Positions 35,230 to 44,732 of a DNA stretch of 64,000 nucleotides are shown here, one piece after another. Where the stretch lies: positions 62,001 to 126,000 of the forward strand of contig CAWEVI010000042.1 in assembly GCA_963812475.1 (NCBI GenBank). Reading direction: 5' to 3'. Source of the DNA: JAMXLO01 sp963812475. GTDB lineage: Bacteria; Pseudomonadota; Alphaproteobacteria; Acetobacterales; Acetobacteraceae. The position numbers and the translations under genes are program-made. Under the pieces are notes generated by a model. The model did no database searches and was not told where the DNA came from. It was given only the letters and a program-made list of their open reading frames with translations. Each line of letters starts with the position of its first letter. The stretch's first letter is position 1.

Positions 35230-35754
35230 CTATTGTGACATCGATATGACGACCGCGTCGCCACCCAGGCTCAGCATGAGGCCGGTACGTTTGGCCTTCA
35301 AATGCATGATGACGCCCTTCTCATTTTGCAACCAAAGATCACCGCCGCTCGTAGTGCCGATTGCGAAGCCATAGCGGGCCTGGCCGTAGGTGCCAGGGAA
35401 GTTCGCCAGGCTGTTGAGTTTGTAAACCTCGCCCTCGGCGTTGATCGTTGACGCGCCGATGCCGCCGACCCCCAGGCCGCCGATCGCAAAGGGATAGGAT
35501 CCGCCACGAAAGAACAGCGTCCCGCTGCCGCCACCGGCGCTGCCGATAAAGGCAGCCTGGACCTGTTCCATGTCGACGGTGCCATCCGGCGGCAGTCCGG
35601 CAACCGCCTCCGGTCCGAGCTTGACGGACGACGAGCAACCGCCCAGCAACAGCAGCGCGCTCAACGCAAATCCGACCATGCAACGCTGGAGTGGCGACTG
35701 CGCATAGTGAACGTCCGACTTCGCAGTCTTGTTGATGGTCGTCGCTTCGATCAT
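35230..35754 (-). CDS. Predicted lipoprotein, paralogue of the gene at 34701
   Basis: A 174-residue protein with lipobox ALLLLGGCSSS. The mature domain has GSGTLFFRGGSYPFAIGGLG, AEGEVYKLNSLANFPGTYGQ, GGDLWLQNEKGVIMHLKA and ends in a beta strand. It shares this order with the convergent gene 14 bases away. ATG at 35754 has ggag nine bases upstream; starts at 35769 and 35679 are possible. EipA-like (DUF1134) character is a tentative idea. Confidence 0.72.
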   Translation of the reverse strand: MIEATTINKTAKSDVHYAQSPLQRCMVGFALSALLLLGGCSSSVKLGPEAVAGLPPDGTVDMEQVQAAFIGSAGGGSGTLFFRGGSYPFAIGGLGVGGIGASTINAEGEVYKLNSLANFPGTYGQARYGFAIGTTSGGDLWLQNEKGVIMHLKAKRTGLMLSLGGDAVVISMSQ

Positions 35755-36042
35755 GCTGACACTCTCCATGACGTTGTCCGCTCTTTCCAGGGTTTGCCGG
35801 CGCAGCCTGATGATTTTTCTAGTGTAGTTTCAGAGTGTCTGCAATCGGCAACATCAGCTCTGTTCACGTTGTCCGCCAGGCGGCGGCAGGACTTCGATCA
35901 TGGACCGGACCGCGATCACCGGATAGAGGTTCACTGTCCATTCTCTGTGGGTCACGAAACCGAATTCGGGGGGTTGGTGGATTTGGCGCTTGACAAGATC
36001 AAATCATATTGGGCCGATGCTGTTGCAGCGAGGGAGTTCCTG

Positions 36043-36921
36043 ATGTTGAACCGAATCGTCGTGGCTGGCGTTCTGACGACGCTGCTCGCAGTCGGAGGAA
36101 TGTGCGGCGCCAAGGCGCAACAGCCAACCAGTTCGGGGCAACAGGTGGCGGGTCCGTCAGGCTGGACCTTCAACATCGCGCCCTATATGTGGCTGCCGAC
36201 CATCAACACGACGCTTAACAACAATCTGCCGCCTGCACTGGACGGTCGAGTGCCGACCGAACTGTCGGCCGGACCTGGGGAAATACTGCGCCATTTGAAC
36301 TTCGCCACAATGGTTGCGGCGGACGCGCAATACGGCCGGTTTTCGGTCCTCACCGATTTTCTCTACATGAACGTAAGCGCCACAAGTTCTCACTTCCGAT
36401 CGATCGACTTCACCGGCCAGCCCTCGCAGACAATCGTGCACTCGTTGCAGGATAGTACCGGCACGTCGCTGAATTCCAAGATTTGGACACTCGCGGGCGG
36501 CTATACCGTGATGCAGGGCGAATGGGGCAACTTCGACGTGATCGCTGGCTTCCGTTATCTTTCACTGAACACCACGACAGATTTCAGCCTGGCGCTTGCG
36601 GTGACGGGACCGCGCGGCAATGGCGCGACGTTCGGGGGTTTCGGCAGCGTTTCCGGTAACGGCAGCATCTGGAACGGCATCGGCGGCTTTCGCGGCCGTA
36701 TCCGTATCAACAACACCGGGTTCTTCGTCCCCTATTATTTCGACATTGGCGCGGGGGGTTCGAATCTGACCTGGCAGATTGCGTCCGGCCTTGGCTACCA
36801 GACCGGTTGGGCCGGTGTGTCGCTGACCTACCGCCATCTGTCGTTCCAGCAGGGCAGCAGCGCCGTCATAGAGCACCTGGCAATGGGTGGCCCTACGATC
36901 ATGGTGAATTTCAGCTTCTGA
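36043..36921 (+). CDS. Predicted outer-membrane beta-barrel protein
   Basis: A 292-residue exported protein. Signal peptide VVAGVLTTLLAVGGMCGAKA ends at AKA-QQ. The mature part begins WTFNIAPYMWLPTINTT and alternates short strands rich in aromatic residues, with ADAQYGRFSVLTDFLYMNV, IAGFRYLSLNTTTDF, and GLGYQTGWAGVSLTYRHLSF. The last residue is Phe (MVNFSF), as needed for BAM-dependent insertion. A gggag precedes the ATG at 36043. The role is unknown; it may be a porin-like or adhesion-related barrel. Confidence 0.78.
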   Translation: MLNRIVVAGVLTTLLAVGGMCGAKAQQPTSSGQQVAGPSGWTFNIAPYMWLPTINTTLNNNLPPALDGRVPTELSAGPGEILRHLNFATMVAADAQYGRFSVLTDFLYMNVSATSSHFRSIDFTGQPSQTIVHSLQDSTGTSLNSKIWTLAGGYTVMQGEWGNFDVIAGFRYLSLNTTTDFSLALAVTGPRGNGATFGGFGSVSGNGSIWNGIGGFRGRIRINNTGFFVPYYFDIGAGGSNLTWQIASGLGYQTGWAGVSLTYRHLSFQQGSSAVIEHLAMGGPTIMVNFSF

Positions 36922-37237
36922 GGGCCAGCGGCGGACTGACGCCGTCACGCGACGGCAGCGTCGCTGTGCATTCTGGCTTGCGAGATGCCGATCGTGATGT
37001 CGCTTCAGTTGTTTCTCGCTCCGCTGATGCGATGCGCGCCGCCTTGTTACGGCAGACAACCCAGGCCCGCTATGCGAAATCGGCAAATTTGACAGCCTGC
37101 AACGATTGACCAACTCTGGCACCGCGCTGAACGGCAATGGCCTGCGGAAATTGCACGGTCGCCCGCTGGTGGGGGTATACACTCGCCCCGAGCGCACCGC
37201 CCGTCCCGCACCGGGCGGAGCCGCAGAGGATTGAACG
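36922..37237. other. Spacer before pqiB; no gene seen
   Basis: No coding pattern is visible on either strand. It should carry the promoter of the pqiBCA operon. I could not identify a convincing promoter or hairpin. Confidence 0.4.
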
Positions 37238-38935
37238 ATGAGCGAAGCTGCCGGCGAACCGCATATGGTCCTTGCCTCGACGCGCCGATCGCGCCGCCTG
37301 TCCGCGATCTGGTTGCTGCCTATCATTGCCGTGGCGATCGGCGCATGGCTCGCATGGGACACGCTGTCCAAGGAAGGTCCGACGATCACGATCACCTTCG
37401 AGACCGCTGAAGGACTGCAGGCCGGCCAATCCCAGCTAAAGTTCCGTGACATCTCGCTGGGCACGGTGAAGAGCCTCGCGCTGTCGGAAGACCATACGCA
37501 TGTCCTGGTGACCGTGGCGACAACCAAACAGGCGGACCCGCTGCTGACCGCCGACGCTCAGTTCTGGGTCGTCAAGCCGCGGCTGTTCGCCGGGAATGTC
37601 TCCGGACTGAGCACGCTGATTTCCGGATCGTATATCGGCATGCTGCCAGGCGACGCCACCGCCGCCCACAAGCACGAATTCGCCGGTCGCGAGGATCCGC
37701 CCGTGCTGGCGTCGAATGTGCCAGGTCGGACATTCCTGCTCAAGGCGACGCGCCTCGGCTCGGTCACGCTCGGCTCGCCGATCTTCTTCCGCGATCTACA
37801 GGTGGGCGAAGTACTGGGCTGGGATATCGGCGACATGGCGGAAAGTGCAACGATCCACGCCTTTGTCCGTGCGCCATTCGACAAATATGTCAACGACCAG
37901 ACCCGATTTTGGGACGTTTCCGGTTTTTCGGTGAAGCTTGGCGGCAACGGGGTCGAAGTGCAGCTCGAGTCGCTGCGTGCCCTGCTGCTCGGCGGTGTTG
38001 CGTTCGATATGCAGTCGGGCGCGGCGCAGGCGACGGAAAGCGTTGAGGACCACGTCTTCCCAATGTTTGCCGACAAGGAGGCTGCCCAGTCAGCCTCGTA
38101 CAGCCGCAAGATTCTGTTGATGAGCTATTTCCCCGGTTCCGTCGGCGGCCTCGCGCCAGGCGCCGATGTGACGCTGCGTGGCCTCAAGGTGGGCCAGGTT
38201 ACCGACGTACGCCTCGGCTATGATCCGGCAAAGGAGGCGATCACCGCGCCGGTGCATTTCGAGGTGCAACCGGAGCGTATCGTCGGAATTGGCCGCCAAG
38301 TGGTGAAGGATGTCGACGTGGGGGTAGATCAGCTGGTCGAACGCGGCATGCGGGCAACCTTGGAGAGCGCGAACCTGCTTACCGGCCAAATGAGGATCGC
38401 CCTCGATTTCCTGCCCGATGCGCCGGCGGCAAAGATGACGAAGGCCGAGGACGGGACACTCGTCATTCCCACCTCGGACAGCGGCAGCTTCAGTGGCCTG
38501 CAGGCCTCGGCCACCGAATTGCTTCGGAAGGTCAATACAATTCCGTTCGACACGCTTGGTCGCAACTTAAACAAGACCGCTGAGGGGTTGAACGGCCTCG
38601 TCAACGATCCACAGGCCAAGCAGGTGTTGACGTCGCTCAATTCGACGCTCGCCAGTGTGCACGACGTGGTGCAAAACCTCGATGCCAATCTGGGACCGGC
38701 GATGAAGCGGCTGCCGGACCTCTCGGCCGGATTGCAGAAGACGATGTCGGACGCCAACAAGCTTGTCCTATCGCTGCAGTCGGGCTACGGCGACAATACA
38801 CAGTTCAACCGCGACCTCGAACGGCTGCTGATACAACTGAACGATGCGACCCGCTCGATCCGCTCGCTCGCCGATCTGCTCTCACGCCACCCGGAGGCAC
38901 TGATCAAGGGCCGTCCCGCCGGCGGTGTCGAATGA
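37238..38935 (+). CDS. pqiB: PqiB-type MCE lipid-transport protein
   Basis: A 565-residue inner-membrane-anchored protein. One span lies at about residues 24-42 (IWLLPIIAVAIGAWLAWD). Three MCE domains follow: TFETAEGLQAGQSQLKFRDI, FLLKATRLGSVTLGSPIFFR, and YFPGSVGGLAPGADVTLRGL. The C-terminal part is a long helix-forming region. PqiB makes a periplasm-spanning tube that shuttles lipids between membranes. It overlaps pqiC by ATGA. Confidence 0.92.
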   Translation: MSEAAGEPHMVLASTRRSRRLSAIWLLPIIAVAIGAWLAWDTLSKEGPTITITFETAEGLQAGQSQLKFRDISLGTVKSLALSEDHTHVLVTVATTKQADPLLTADAQFWVVKPRLFAGNVSGLSTLISGSYIGMLPGDATAAHKHEFAGREDPPVLASNVPGRTFLLKATRLGSVTLGSPIFFRDLQVGEVLGWDIGDMAESATIHAFVRAPFDKYVNDQTRFWDVSGFSVKLGGNGVEVQLESLRALLLGGVAFDMQSGAAQATESVEDHVFPMFADKEAAQSASYSRKILLMSYFPGSVGGLAPGADVTLRGLKVGQVTDVRLGYDPAKEAITAPVHFEVQPERIVGIGRQVVKDVDVGVDQLVERGMRATLESANLLTGQMRIALDFLPDAPAAKMTKAEDGTLVIPTSDSGSFSGLQASATELLRKVNTIPFDTLGRNLNKTAEGLNGLVNDPQAKQVLTSLNSTLASVHDVVQNLDANLGPAMKRLPDLSAGLQKTMSDANKLVLSLQSGYGDNTQFNRDLERLLIQLNDATRSIRSLADLLSRHPEALIKGRPAGGVE

Positions 38936-39543
38936 GATACTTGCCCAGGTTCATGCAGATGGTGGCGGCTGCCCTGCTGGCTGCACAGGTTGCCTGCAGC
39001 TCTCCCAACCCGGATCTGTACACCATAGCCCCTGTACCAGGCGCGACGGTGACAGGGGCGCCAAAAGCGATCGAGCTGCGTCAGATCGGTCTGGCCCGAT
39101 ACCTGGAGCGCAGCCAGATCGTTCGCTCGTCAGAGAACTATCGTCTCGACGTGATGGCCAACGACTGGTGGGGCGAACCGCTCGGCGCGATGCTTTCGCG
39201 CGTGCTGGTGGAGGAACTGAGCCAGCGTCTGCCGCAAAGCACGGTTTATACCGAGACCGGCGCGGTGTCGGTGTCGCCTGACGCGACCGTCGAGCTGAAC
39301 GTATCGCGGCTCGACGAGAACACCGCGGGGACGCTTGTGCTGCAGGCGCAGGCGGCGGTGGTGAAGGGGCACGGTGAGCCGGTGACCCGCGGCTTCCGCT
39401 TCGAGATACCACCTTCCGACAGCCGCATCGGAGGCGAAGTCGCCGCGATCAGCGTCGCGGTCGGCCAGCTCGCCGACGGGCTTGCGGAGATGCTTGCCCC
39501 TGGGCCGGCCGCTGTGCCGTCGCGCGCGCGGAGAGCGCGGTGA
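38932..39543 (+). CDS. pqiC: PqiC-type outer-membrane lipoprotein
   Basis: A 203-residue lipoprotein (ABC_trans_aux family). The signal ends in QVACSSPN with the lipobox Cys. Diagnostic segments are DLYTIAPVP, RQIGLARYLERSQIVRSSEN and WWGEPLGAMLSRVLVEELSQ. PqiC docks the tip of the PqiB tube at the outer membrane. Both ends overlap neighbours (pqiB and pqiA), implying tight coupling. Confidence 0.9.
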   Translation: MRYLPRFMQMVAAALLAAQVACSSPNPDLYTIAPVPGATVTGAPKAIELRQIGLARYLERSQIVRSSENYRLDVMANDWWGEPLGAMLSRVLVEELSQRLPQSTVYTETGAVSVSPDATVELNVSRLDENTAGTLVLQAQAAVVKGHGEPVTRGFRFEIPPSDSRIGGEVAAISVAVGQLADGLAEMLAPGPAAVPSRARRAR

Positions 39544-40841
39544 CGTCGCTGTTTCGGACCCCGGTAGAACCTGAACTCATCCGGCCGCGCCTGCACGAAT
39601 GCCAGAGTTGCGGGCTGCTGCAGACCGTGCCGGCACTCACGCCCGGCATTTCCGCGCACTGCAACCGTTGCGGCACCAGGCTCCACCGGGCGCGTCAGCA
39701 TCCGCTGGAGCACAGCCTGGCGCTGACGGTGTCCGCGCTCGTGCTGCTGGGCGTGACGTGCGTGTCCACACTCATGAGTGTGGAGACCGCCGGCATCACG
39801 CTCCACGCCGATCTGCTTTCGGGACCGGAGGAACTGATCCAGCGCGGCATGACAGCCCTGGCCGCGGTCGTCGTGTTTGTCACCGTCGTGGCGCCGTTCG
39901 CCAAGCTGCTTGGCACGCTGTATGTGCTGATCGGCCTGCACCTGGCGCGACCGCCACGTCACCTGCGGCGCGTTTTCGTGCTGGTCGAGCGGCTTACACC
40001 GTGGTCGATGGTGGAGGTCTTCGTATTCGGTGTGCTGGTCGCCTATGTGAAACTTGGCGATCTGGTGAAGATTACGCTGGGTACCGGCGTCTTTGCGCTG
40101 TTCGCCCTGACCTTCGTGATGGTGTGGGCAGACAGCTCACTCGATCGCGAGGCGGTCTGGGACGCACTCGACCGCTCCACCGCTGCCGACAAGGCGTCGC
40201 GCAACCTGCCGGCACGCGGGCCAGTGACAGGAGCGACCGGCTGCGAGTCCTGTGGTCTCGTGAGCGTCCACCCGCCAGGCGAGGCCCGGTGCCCGCGCTG
40301 CAATTCAGTGCTGCATGAGCGCAAGCCCAACAGCCTGGCCCGAACCTGGGCGCTGATGATTGCGGCCGCCATCCTCTATGTGCCCGCGAACCTGTATCCG
40401 GTGCTGACAGTGATGCAACTTGGCGCAGGCACACCCAGCACGATCCTCGGTGGTGTGCGCGAGCTGATTTCGTCGAGACTGTATCCGCTCGCGGCGCTGG
40501 TGTTCTTTGCCAGTATCGCCGTGCCGATGCTGAAGCTTGTGGGCTTGACGGTCATGCTGGTGGCCACGCAGACCGGCCGCGCGGGATGGCTGCGCGACCG
40601 GACCAGATTGTATCATGTGGTGAGGTGGATCGGCCGCTGGTCGATGATCGACATATTCATGGAATCGCTGCTCGGGGCCCTGGTACGATTTGGCAGCGTG
40701 ATCACCATCGAGCCTGGGATCGGTGCCGTGGCTTTCGGCGCGGTGGTCATCCTCACGATGCTCGCTGCCGAGACCTTCGACCCGCGCCTGATGTGGGACG
40801 CGGCTGGACAGCAGACCCGAAGCGCTGCTACCTGGGCCTGA
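39540..40841 (+). CDS. pqiA: PqiA-type membrane protein
   Basis: A 433-residue inner-membrane protein made of two PqiA domains. Each begins with a zinc-ribbon-like pair set: CQSCGLL with CNRCGTRLHR, and CESCGLV with CPRCNSVLHERKP. Each has about four membrane spans. The second half keeps the family motif YPVLTVMQLG and YHVVRWIGRWSMIDIFMESL. PqiA is thought to hand lipids to PqiB. Start is GTG overlapping pqiC. The B-C-A order differs from the A-B-C order in E. coli. Confidence 0.92.
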   Translation: MTSLFRTPVEPELIRPRLHECQSCGLLQTVPALTPGISAHCNRCGTRLHRARQHPLEHSLALTVSALVLLGVTCVSTLMSVETAGITLHADLLSGPEELIQRGMTALAAVVVFVTVVAPFAKLLGTLYVLIGLHLARPPRHLRRVFVLVERLTPWSMVEVFVFGVLVAYVKLGDLVKITLGTGVFALFALTFVMVWADSSLDREAVWDALDRSTAADKASRNLPARGPVTGATGCESCGLVSVHPPGEARCPRCNSVLHERKPNSLARTWALMIAAAILYVPANLYPVLTVMQLGAGTPSTILGGVRELISSRLYPLAALVFFASIAVPMLKLVGLTVMLVATQTGRAGWLRDRTRLYHVVRWIGRWSMIDIFMESLLGALVRFGSVITIEPGIGAVAFGAVVILTMLAAETFDPRLMWDAAGQQTRSAATWA

Positions 40842-41047
40842 CGACCGGCGTAACGAGCGCCTTGCTTTTGGCCGCGCCGGCCACTTGGACCCCTGCTGAT
40901 TTTGCCACACTCGATGTATCGGTGGCTTGACGGAAGTGGCCCCAAGTGGGAGCGTATCAAGGGCCGCAGCCTGTCAATTCGGCATTGCGCGCCTGCGCTA
41001 CGGGGAGAGACTCACTACCCAGTCCAACCAATGGAAAGGCGACACGC

Positions 41048-41467
41048 ATGACTTGGGGTAAGCTGATGGGTACAGTCGCGGCCGGTGCCGTGGTGGTGAC
41101 CGCCACATGCAATATGGCACTCGCGCAGCAGGTTGCGCCCGAGGGCAGGGTTTACGTGTTCCATTCAAGGCCAGCCGGCCAGTGCCCCTCGCTCGATTGG
41201 CATGTGGTGGTGGGCGAAAACAACACCCTCTCAGGCATTGTTGCCTGGAACAACATGAAGAACATGGCCAATGTGAGCGGGACTATCGCTCCCAACCGGT
41301 CCTTTTCGATGCAAGGGAAGGAGGTTGGTGGGTCGGGGCGAACAGCCACGATAACCGGCGTCCTCCGGTCTGACGGTTGGCTCACGGCCAACGTCAAAGG
41401 GCAGAACCTCGACTGTCAGGGCATCCTGGTGATGTTCGCTGTTCCGCCTCCGCAGGGTGGCGGCTGA
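41048..41467 (+). CDS. Small exported protein of unknown function
   Basis: A 139-residue protein with a signal peptide (LMGTVAAGAVVVTATCNMAL) ending at ALA-QQ. The mature part has GRVYVFHSRPAGQCPSLDWH, a central VSGTIAPNRSFSMQG, and CQGILVMFAV. It shares a loose pattern with the lipoprotein at 33722 and is probably a small beta-sandwich with one disulfide. No family is recognised. It stands alone between pqiA and the GrdB-like operon. Confidence 0.66.
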   Translation: MTWGKLMGTVAAGAVVVTATCNMALAQQVAPEGRVYVFHSRPAGQCPSLDWHVVVGENNTLSGIVAWNNMKNMANVSGTIAPNRSFSMQGKEVGGSGRTATITGVLRSDGWLTANVKGQNLDCQGILVMFAVPPPQGGG

Positions 41468-41696
41468 CGTTCGCCTGAAAGCTACTGCGTCATAGCGGCG
41501 GAGCTTCACTTGACCGTCAATGCGGTCAGCGCTCCGTCGCTCAGGACGCTTCATCACGCTCTAATTGGCTGTCGGTTGCCGACCCGCGTGTCACTGTTCT
41601 GGCGATGTGCGTGATCGGATAGAGCTTTGTCTTGCCGGGCGCCAATGATTTGCCCGCAGACCCAGCCTCCGGTACTCTCCCCCAGGGAGGCACCAC

Positions 41697-42635
41697 ATGC
41701 AGCGCAATCTCGACGCCCAGCTCGGCTTCGCGCCGGACTACGACGTATCGATCCCCTACATGCAACGCACGCGCGACTACTATCGGGCGATCGGCTACGC
41801 CACGCCCTATCGCTGGGCACACTACATCGACGTGCCGTTCCAAGGTCTCCGGAAGCCACTCGCCCAATCACGGGTAACCATCATCACGACGGCAGCGCCC
41901 TACCGAGCAGACAAGGGCGACCAGGGTCCGGGCGCCGCGTACAACGGCGGGGCCAAGTTCTACACCGTTTACTCTGGCGACACGTCCCAGCAGCACGACC
42001 TTCGCATTTCGCACATCGGATACGACCGGGTTAACACCAGCGCCGAGGACAGCGGCACATGGTTTCCGTTGCCGCAACTTATTCGGCTACGCGACGCGGG
42101 CCGCATCGGCGCGGTGAGCGCACGCTTTCATGGCGCTCCCACCAATCGCAGCCATCGCGTCACCGTGGAAACCGACGCGCCGGAAATCCTGCGGCGCTGC
42201 CAGGAGGACGGGACCGACGCCGCGATCGTGGTGCCGAACTGCCCGGTCTGCCACCAAACATCCAGCCTTGTCGCGCGCCACCTGGAGGCGAACGGCATCG
42301 CGACGGTGGTCATGGGCTGTGCCAAGGACATCGTCGAGCACGCCGTCGTGCCGCGTTTCCTGTTCAGCGATTTTCCACTCGGCAACAGTGCCGGCAAGCC
42401 GCACGACGTTGCGTCGCAGGCTTTGACTCTGGAGCTGGCACTCCGCGTGCTGGAGTCGGCGCCCGGTCCGCGCACGACGATGCAGTCGCCGCTGCGCTGG
42501 GCCGATGACGCGTCGTGGAAGCTCGATTATCTGAACATTGACCGCATTCCGCCGGATGAGTTGGCACGCCGCCGCCGCGAGTTCGACGAGCAGAAGGCAG
42601 TCGCACGTACGCTTCGCGAGGGTGTGGCGGCGTGA
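41697..42635 (+). CDS. GrdB/PrdB-like reductase subunit with Cys in place of Sec
   Basis: A 312-residue member of the glycine/sarcosine/betaine reductase selenoprotein B / D-proline reductase family. DVPFQGLRKPLAQSRVTIIT and the later DLRISHIGYDRVNTSAEDSG and FPLPQLIRLRDAGRIGAVS are family marks. The redox site is VPNCPVCHQTSSLVARHLEA, with cysteines and no in-frame TGA. GIATVVMGCAKDIVEHAVVP follows. In aerobic bacteria the reaction of this subgroup is not known. A gggagg precedes the ATG. Its stop overlaps the next start as GTGA. Confidence 0.78.
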   Translation: MQRNLDAQLGFAPDYDVSIPYMQRTRDYYRAIGYATPYRWAHYIDVPFQGLRKPLAQSRVTIITTAAPYRADKGDQGPGAAYNGGAKFYTVYSGDTSQQHDLRISHIGYDRVNTSAEDSGTWFPLPQLIRLRDAGRIGAVSARFHGAPTNRSHRVTVETDAPEILRRCQEDGTDAAIVVPNCPVCHQTSSLVARHLEANGIATVVMGCAKDIVEHAVVPRFLFSDFPLGNSAGKPHDVASQALTLELALRVLESAPGPRTTMQSPLRWADDASWKLDYLNIDRIPPDELARRRREFDEQKAVARTLREGVAA

Positions 42636-43825
42636 CACGCCCCTTCTCCGGCGTGCATGTTCTGGACTTCACTCAAGTCCTCGCCGGCCCCTACGGCAGC
42701 TATCAGCTTGCTTTGCTCGGCGCCGAGGTCATCAAGCTGGAGCGGCGCGAGGGCGAGGACATGCGCCGCACGCCACTGTCGCGTGAGTGGGCCGAGCGCG
42801 GCATGGCGCCGGCGTGGGTCGCGATCAATGGCAACAAGCGCAGTCTCACGCTAGACCTGCAGAAGCCGGCCGCCATCGACATCGTTAACCGGCTCGCCGC
42901 AAAGGCGGACGTGGTTATGGAGAATTTCCGGCCAGGCGTGATGGATCGCCTGGGCATCGGCTACGCGGCGCTGCGGGCGATCAACCCGCGCCTGATCTAC
43001 TGCACGATCTCCGGCTTCGGCGCCACCGGGCCATATCGGAACGAGGCAGGCTACGACGGCAAGATCCAGGCGCTGTCGGGCATCATGTCGCTTACGGGCC
43101 ACAAGGAAATGGGCCCGACCCGTGCCGGCTTCGCCGTGTGCGACGTGCTGTCGGGAATGACGGCCGCGTTTGCCGTTTCCTCGGCATTGTTCCAACGCAC
43201 GCACACTGGTCAGGGGCAGTACATCGATGTTTCGATGCTGGAGGCCAGTCTGAGCTTTCTCTCCACCCAGGTGGCCGACTTCACCGTGGCGGGCCATCGA
43301 CAGGAGCAGTTCGGCAATCAGGCAATCAGCCGCAAGGTCACTGCCAACCTGTTCCGTGCGAAAGATGGTTTTCTCCTGCTCGCGGTGAACAACGACCGGC
43401 AATATGACGCCTTGATGACAACGCTCGGGCGCGCCGATGTGCTGGATGACCCGCGCTTCGCCGACTGGTTCCAGCGCAAGGAGCACGAGCAGGCCCTGCG
43501 TGCGATCATCGAGGACGCGCTGGCGAGTGACGACGCCAAGACGTGGGAGAAACGCCTGAACGACGCCGGTGCACCGAGCGCCAGTATCTGGCGGGTCGAA
43601 GAGATTATCGACCATCCGCAGATTGTCGCGCGCAACGCGATGCAGACCGTCGAGACCGAGTACGGCCTTCTTCGTTTGATGGGCTCCGGCTTCCAGCTGG
43701 AACATGGTGGCGGCCGGCTCGACCACGCGCCCCCGCCGCTTGGTGCGCATACCGACGAGGTGCTGCGGGAGGTTGGCTACACGGCTGAGGAAGTGGCCGC
43801 GCTCCGTCGCGAGGCGGTTGTCTGA
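42632..43825 (+). CDS. CaiB/BaiF (family III) CoA-transferase
   Basis: A 397-residue CoA-transferase. It opens with SGVHVLDFTQVLAGPYGSYQ, LLGAEVIKLERREGEDMRR, then NKRSLTLDLQKPAAIDI and the conserved ENFRPGVMDRLGIGY. ISGFGATGPYRNEAGYD and DVSMLEASLSFLS are further family marks. It is coupled to the GrdB-like gene, so an acid or CoA ester is likely to be handled jointly. Substrate is not predictable. Confidence 0.9.
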   Translation: MTRPFSGVHVLDFTQVLAGPYGSYQLALLGAEVIKLERREGEDMRRTPLSREWAERGMAPAWVAINGNKRSLTLDLQKPAAIDIVNRLAAKADVVMENFRPGVMDRLGIGYAALRAINPRLIYCTISGFGATGPYRNEAGYDGKIQALSGIMSLTGHKEMGPTRAGFAVCDVLSGMTAAFAVSSALFQRTHTGQGQYIDVSMLEASLSFLSTQVADFTVAGHRQEQFGNQAISRKVTANLFRAKDGFLLLAVNNDRQYDALMTTLGRADVLDDPRFADWFQRKEHEQALRAIIEDALASDDAKTWEKRLNDAGAPSASIWRVEEIIDHPQIVARNAMQTVETEYGLLRLMGSGFQLEHGGGRLDHAPPPLGAHTDEVLREVGYTAEEVAALRREAVV

Positions 43826-43916
43826 CGCTTCCAACCTGATACCGTCCGCCGTCGCGGTTCTGCGCGTCTTGACTAGACCGCCGTGTGTTGCGCGAATCAC
43901 CGGGGGGAATACCAAA

Positions 43917-44696
43917 ATGAATCTATCCAATCAGGTCGCATTGGTTACAGGCGCCGGCCAAGGTATCGGCAAGGCGTCGGCGCTCGCTCTGGCCGCGGCC
44001 GGTGCGCATGTCGTCGTTGCTGACATCGCCGCGCCGAAAGCCGCAGAGACGGCGGAAGCGATCATGTCCCAACAACGGCGGGCGCTTGCCGTGCAGGCGG
44101 ATGTCGGCGACTTGCGGGATATCGATCGCATGGTGCGCCAGACGCTCGACGCGTTCGGACAGATCGACATCCTGCTGAACAACGCCGGCGTGACACGTCG
44201 CGCGGACATCATGGATTTGACCGAAGAAGATTGGGACCGCATCCACCGCGTCAACGCCAAGGGCGTCTTCTTCTGCCTGCAACGCGTCGCGCGCGAGATG
44301 ATCCCTCGGCGCAGCGGACGGATCATCAACGTCGCGTCCATCGCCGGGAAGGGCTACGAGGGCACTTCCAACGCCGCATACGCTGCCAGCAAGGGCGCGG
44401 TGATCAGCCTGACGAAAACGGCCGCGCAGCAGTTGGGCAAACACAACATCAACGTCAACTCCGTCTGTCCTGGTGTCACGCGCACTGCGCTGTCGGACGC
44501 GAATCTGCAAATCCGCGCGCAGCAGGCAGGCGTGACCGTCGAGGAGATGGAACGTCGTCGCGCCGAGGTCATCCCGTTGCAACGGGCGAACGATCCGGAG
44601 GATATCGCCGCGATGGTGGTCTTCCTGGCATCGGCCGGCGCGCGCAACATCACCGGCCAGTCGTTCAACGTGGACGGCGGCCTGATCCCGGACTAG
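43917..44696 (+). CDS. SDR-family oxidoreductase
   Basis: A 259-residue classical short-chain dehydrogenase/reductase. NAD(P)-binding VTGAGQGIGKASALALAAAG with VVADIAAP as the acidic strand end (suggesting NAD). LLNNAGVTRR, catalytic Ser in INVASIAGKGYEG, and YAASK with Tyr and Lys follow. The C-terminus is ITGQSFNVDGGLIPD. The frame is open upstream, but homology starts at 43917. It is in the same direction as the CoA-transferase after 91 bases. Confidence 0.9.
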   Translation: MNLSNQVALVTGAGQGIGKASALALAAAGAHVVVADIAAPKAAETAEAIMSQQRRALAVQADVGDLRDIDRMVRQTLDAFGQIDILLNNAGVTRRADIMDLTEEDWDRIHRVNAKGVFFCLQRVAREMIPRRSGRIINVASIAGKGYEGTSNAAYAASKGAVISLTKTAAQQLGKHNINVNSVCPGVTRTALSDANLQIRAQQAGVTVEEMERRRAEVIPLQRANDPEDIAAMVVFLASAGARNITGQSFNVDGGLIPD

Positions 44697-44732
44697 CTCC
44701 GTCATCCACAGAGTACATCAGGAGGTTTCACA

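Noticed and set aside
42230..42260. Selenocysteine (TGA) in the GrdB-like protein
   Set aside because: The frame is read through Cys codons at the redox motif with no TGA and no visible SECIS-like need.
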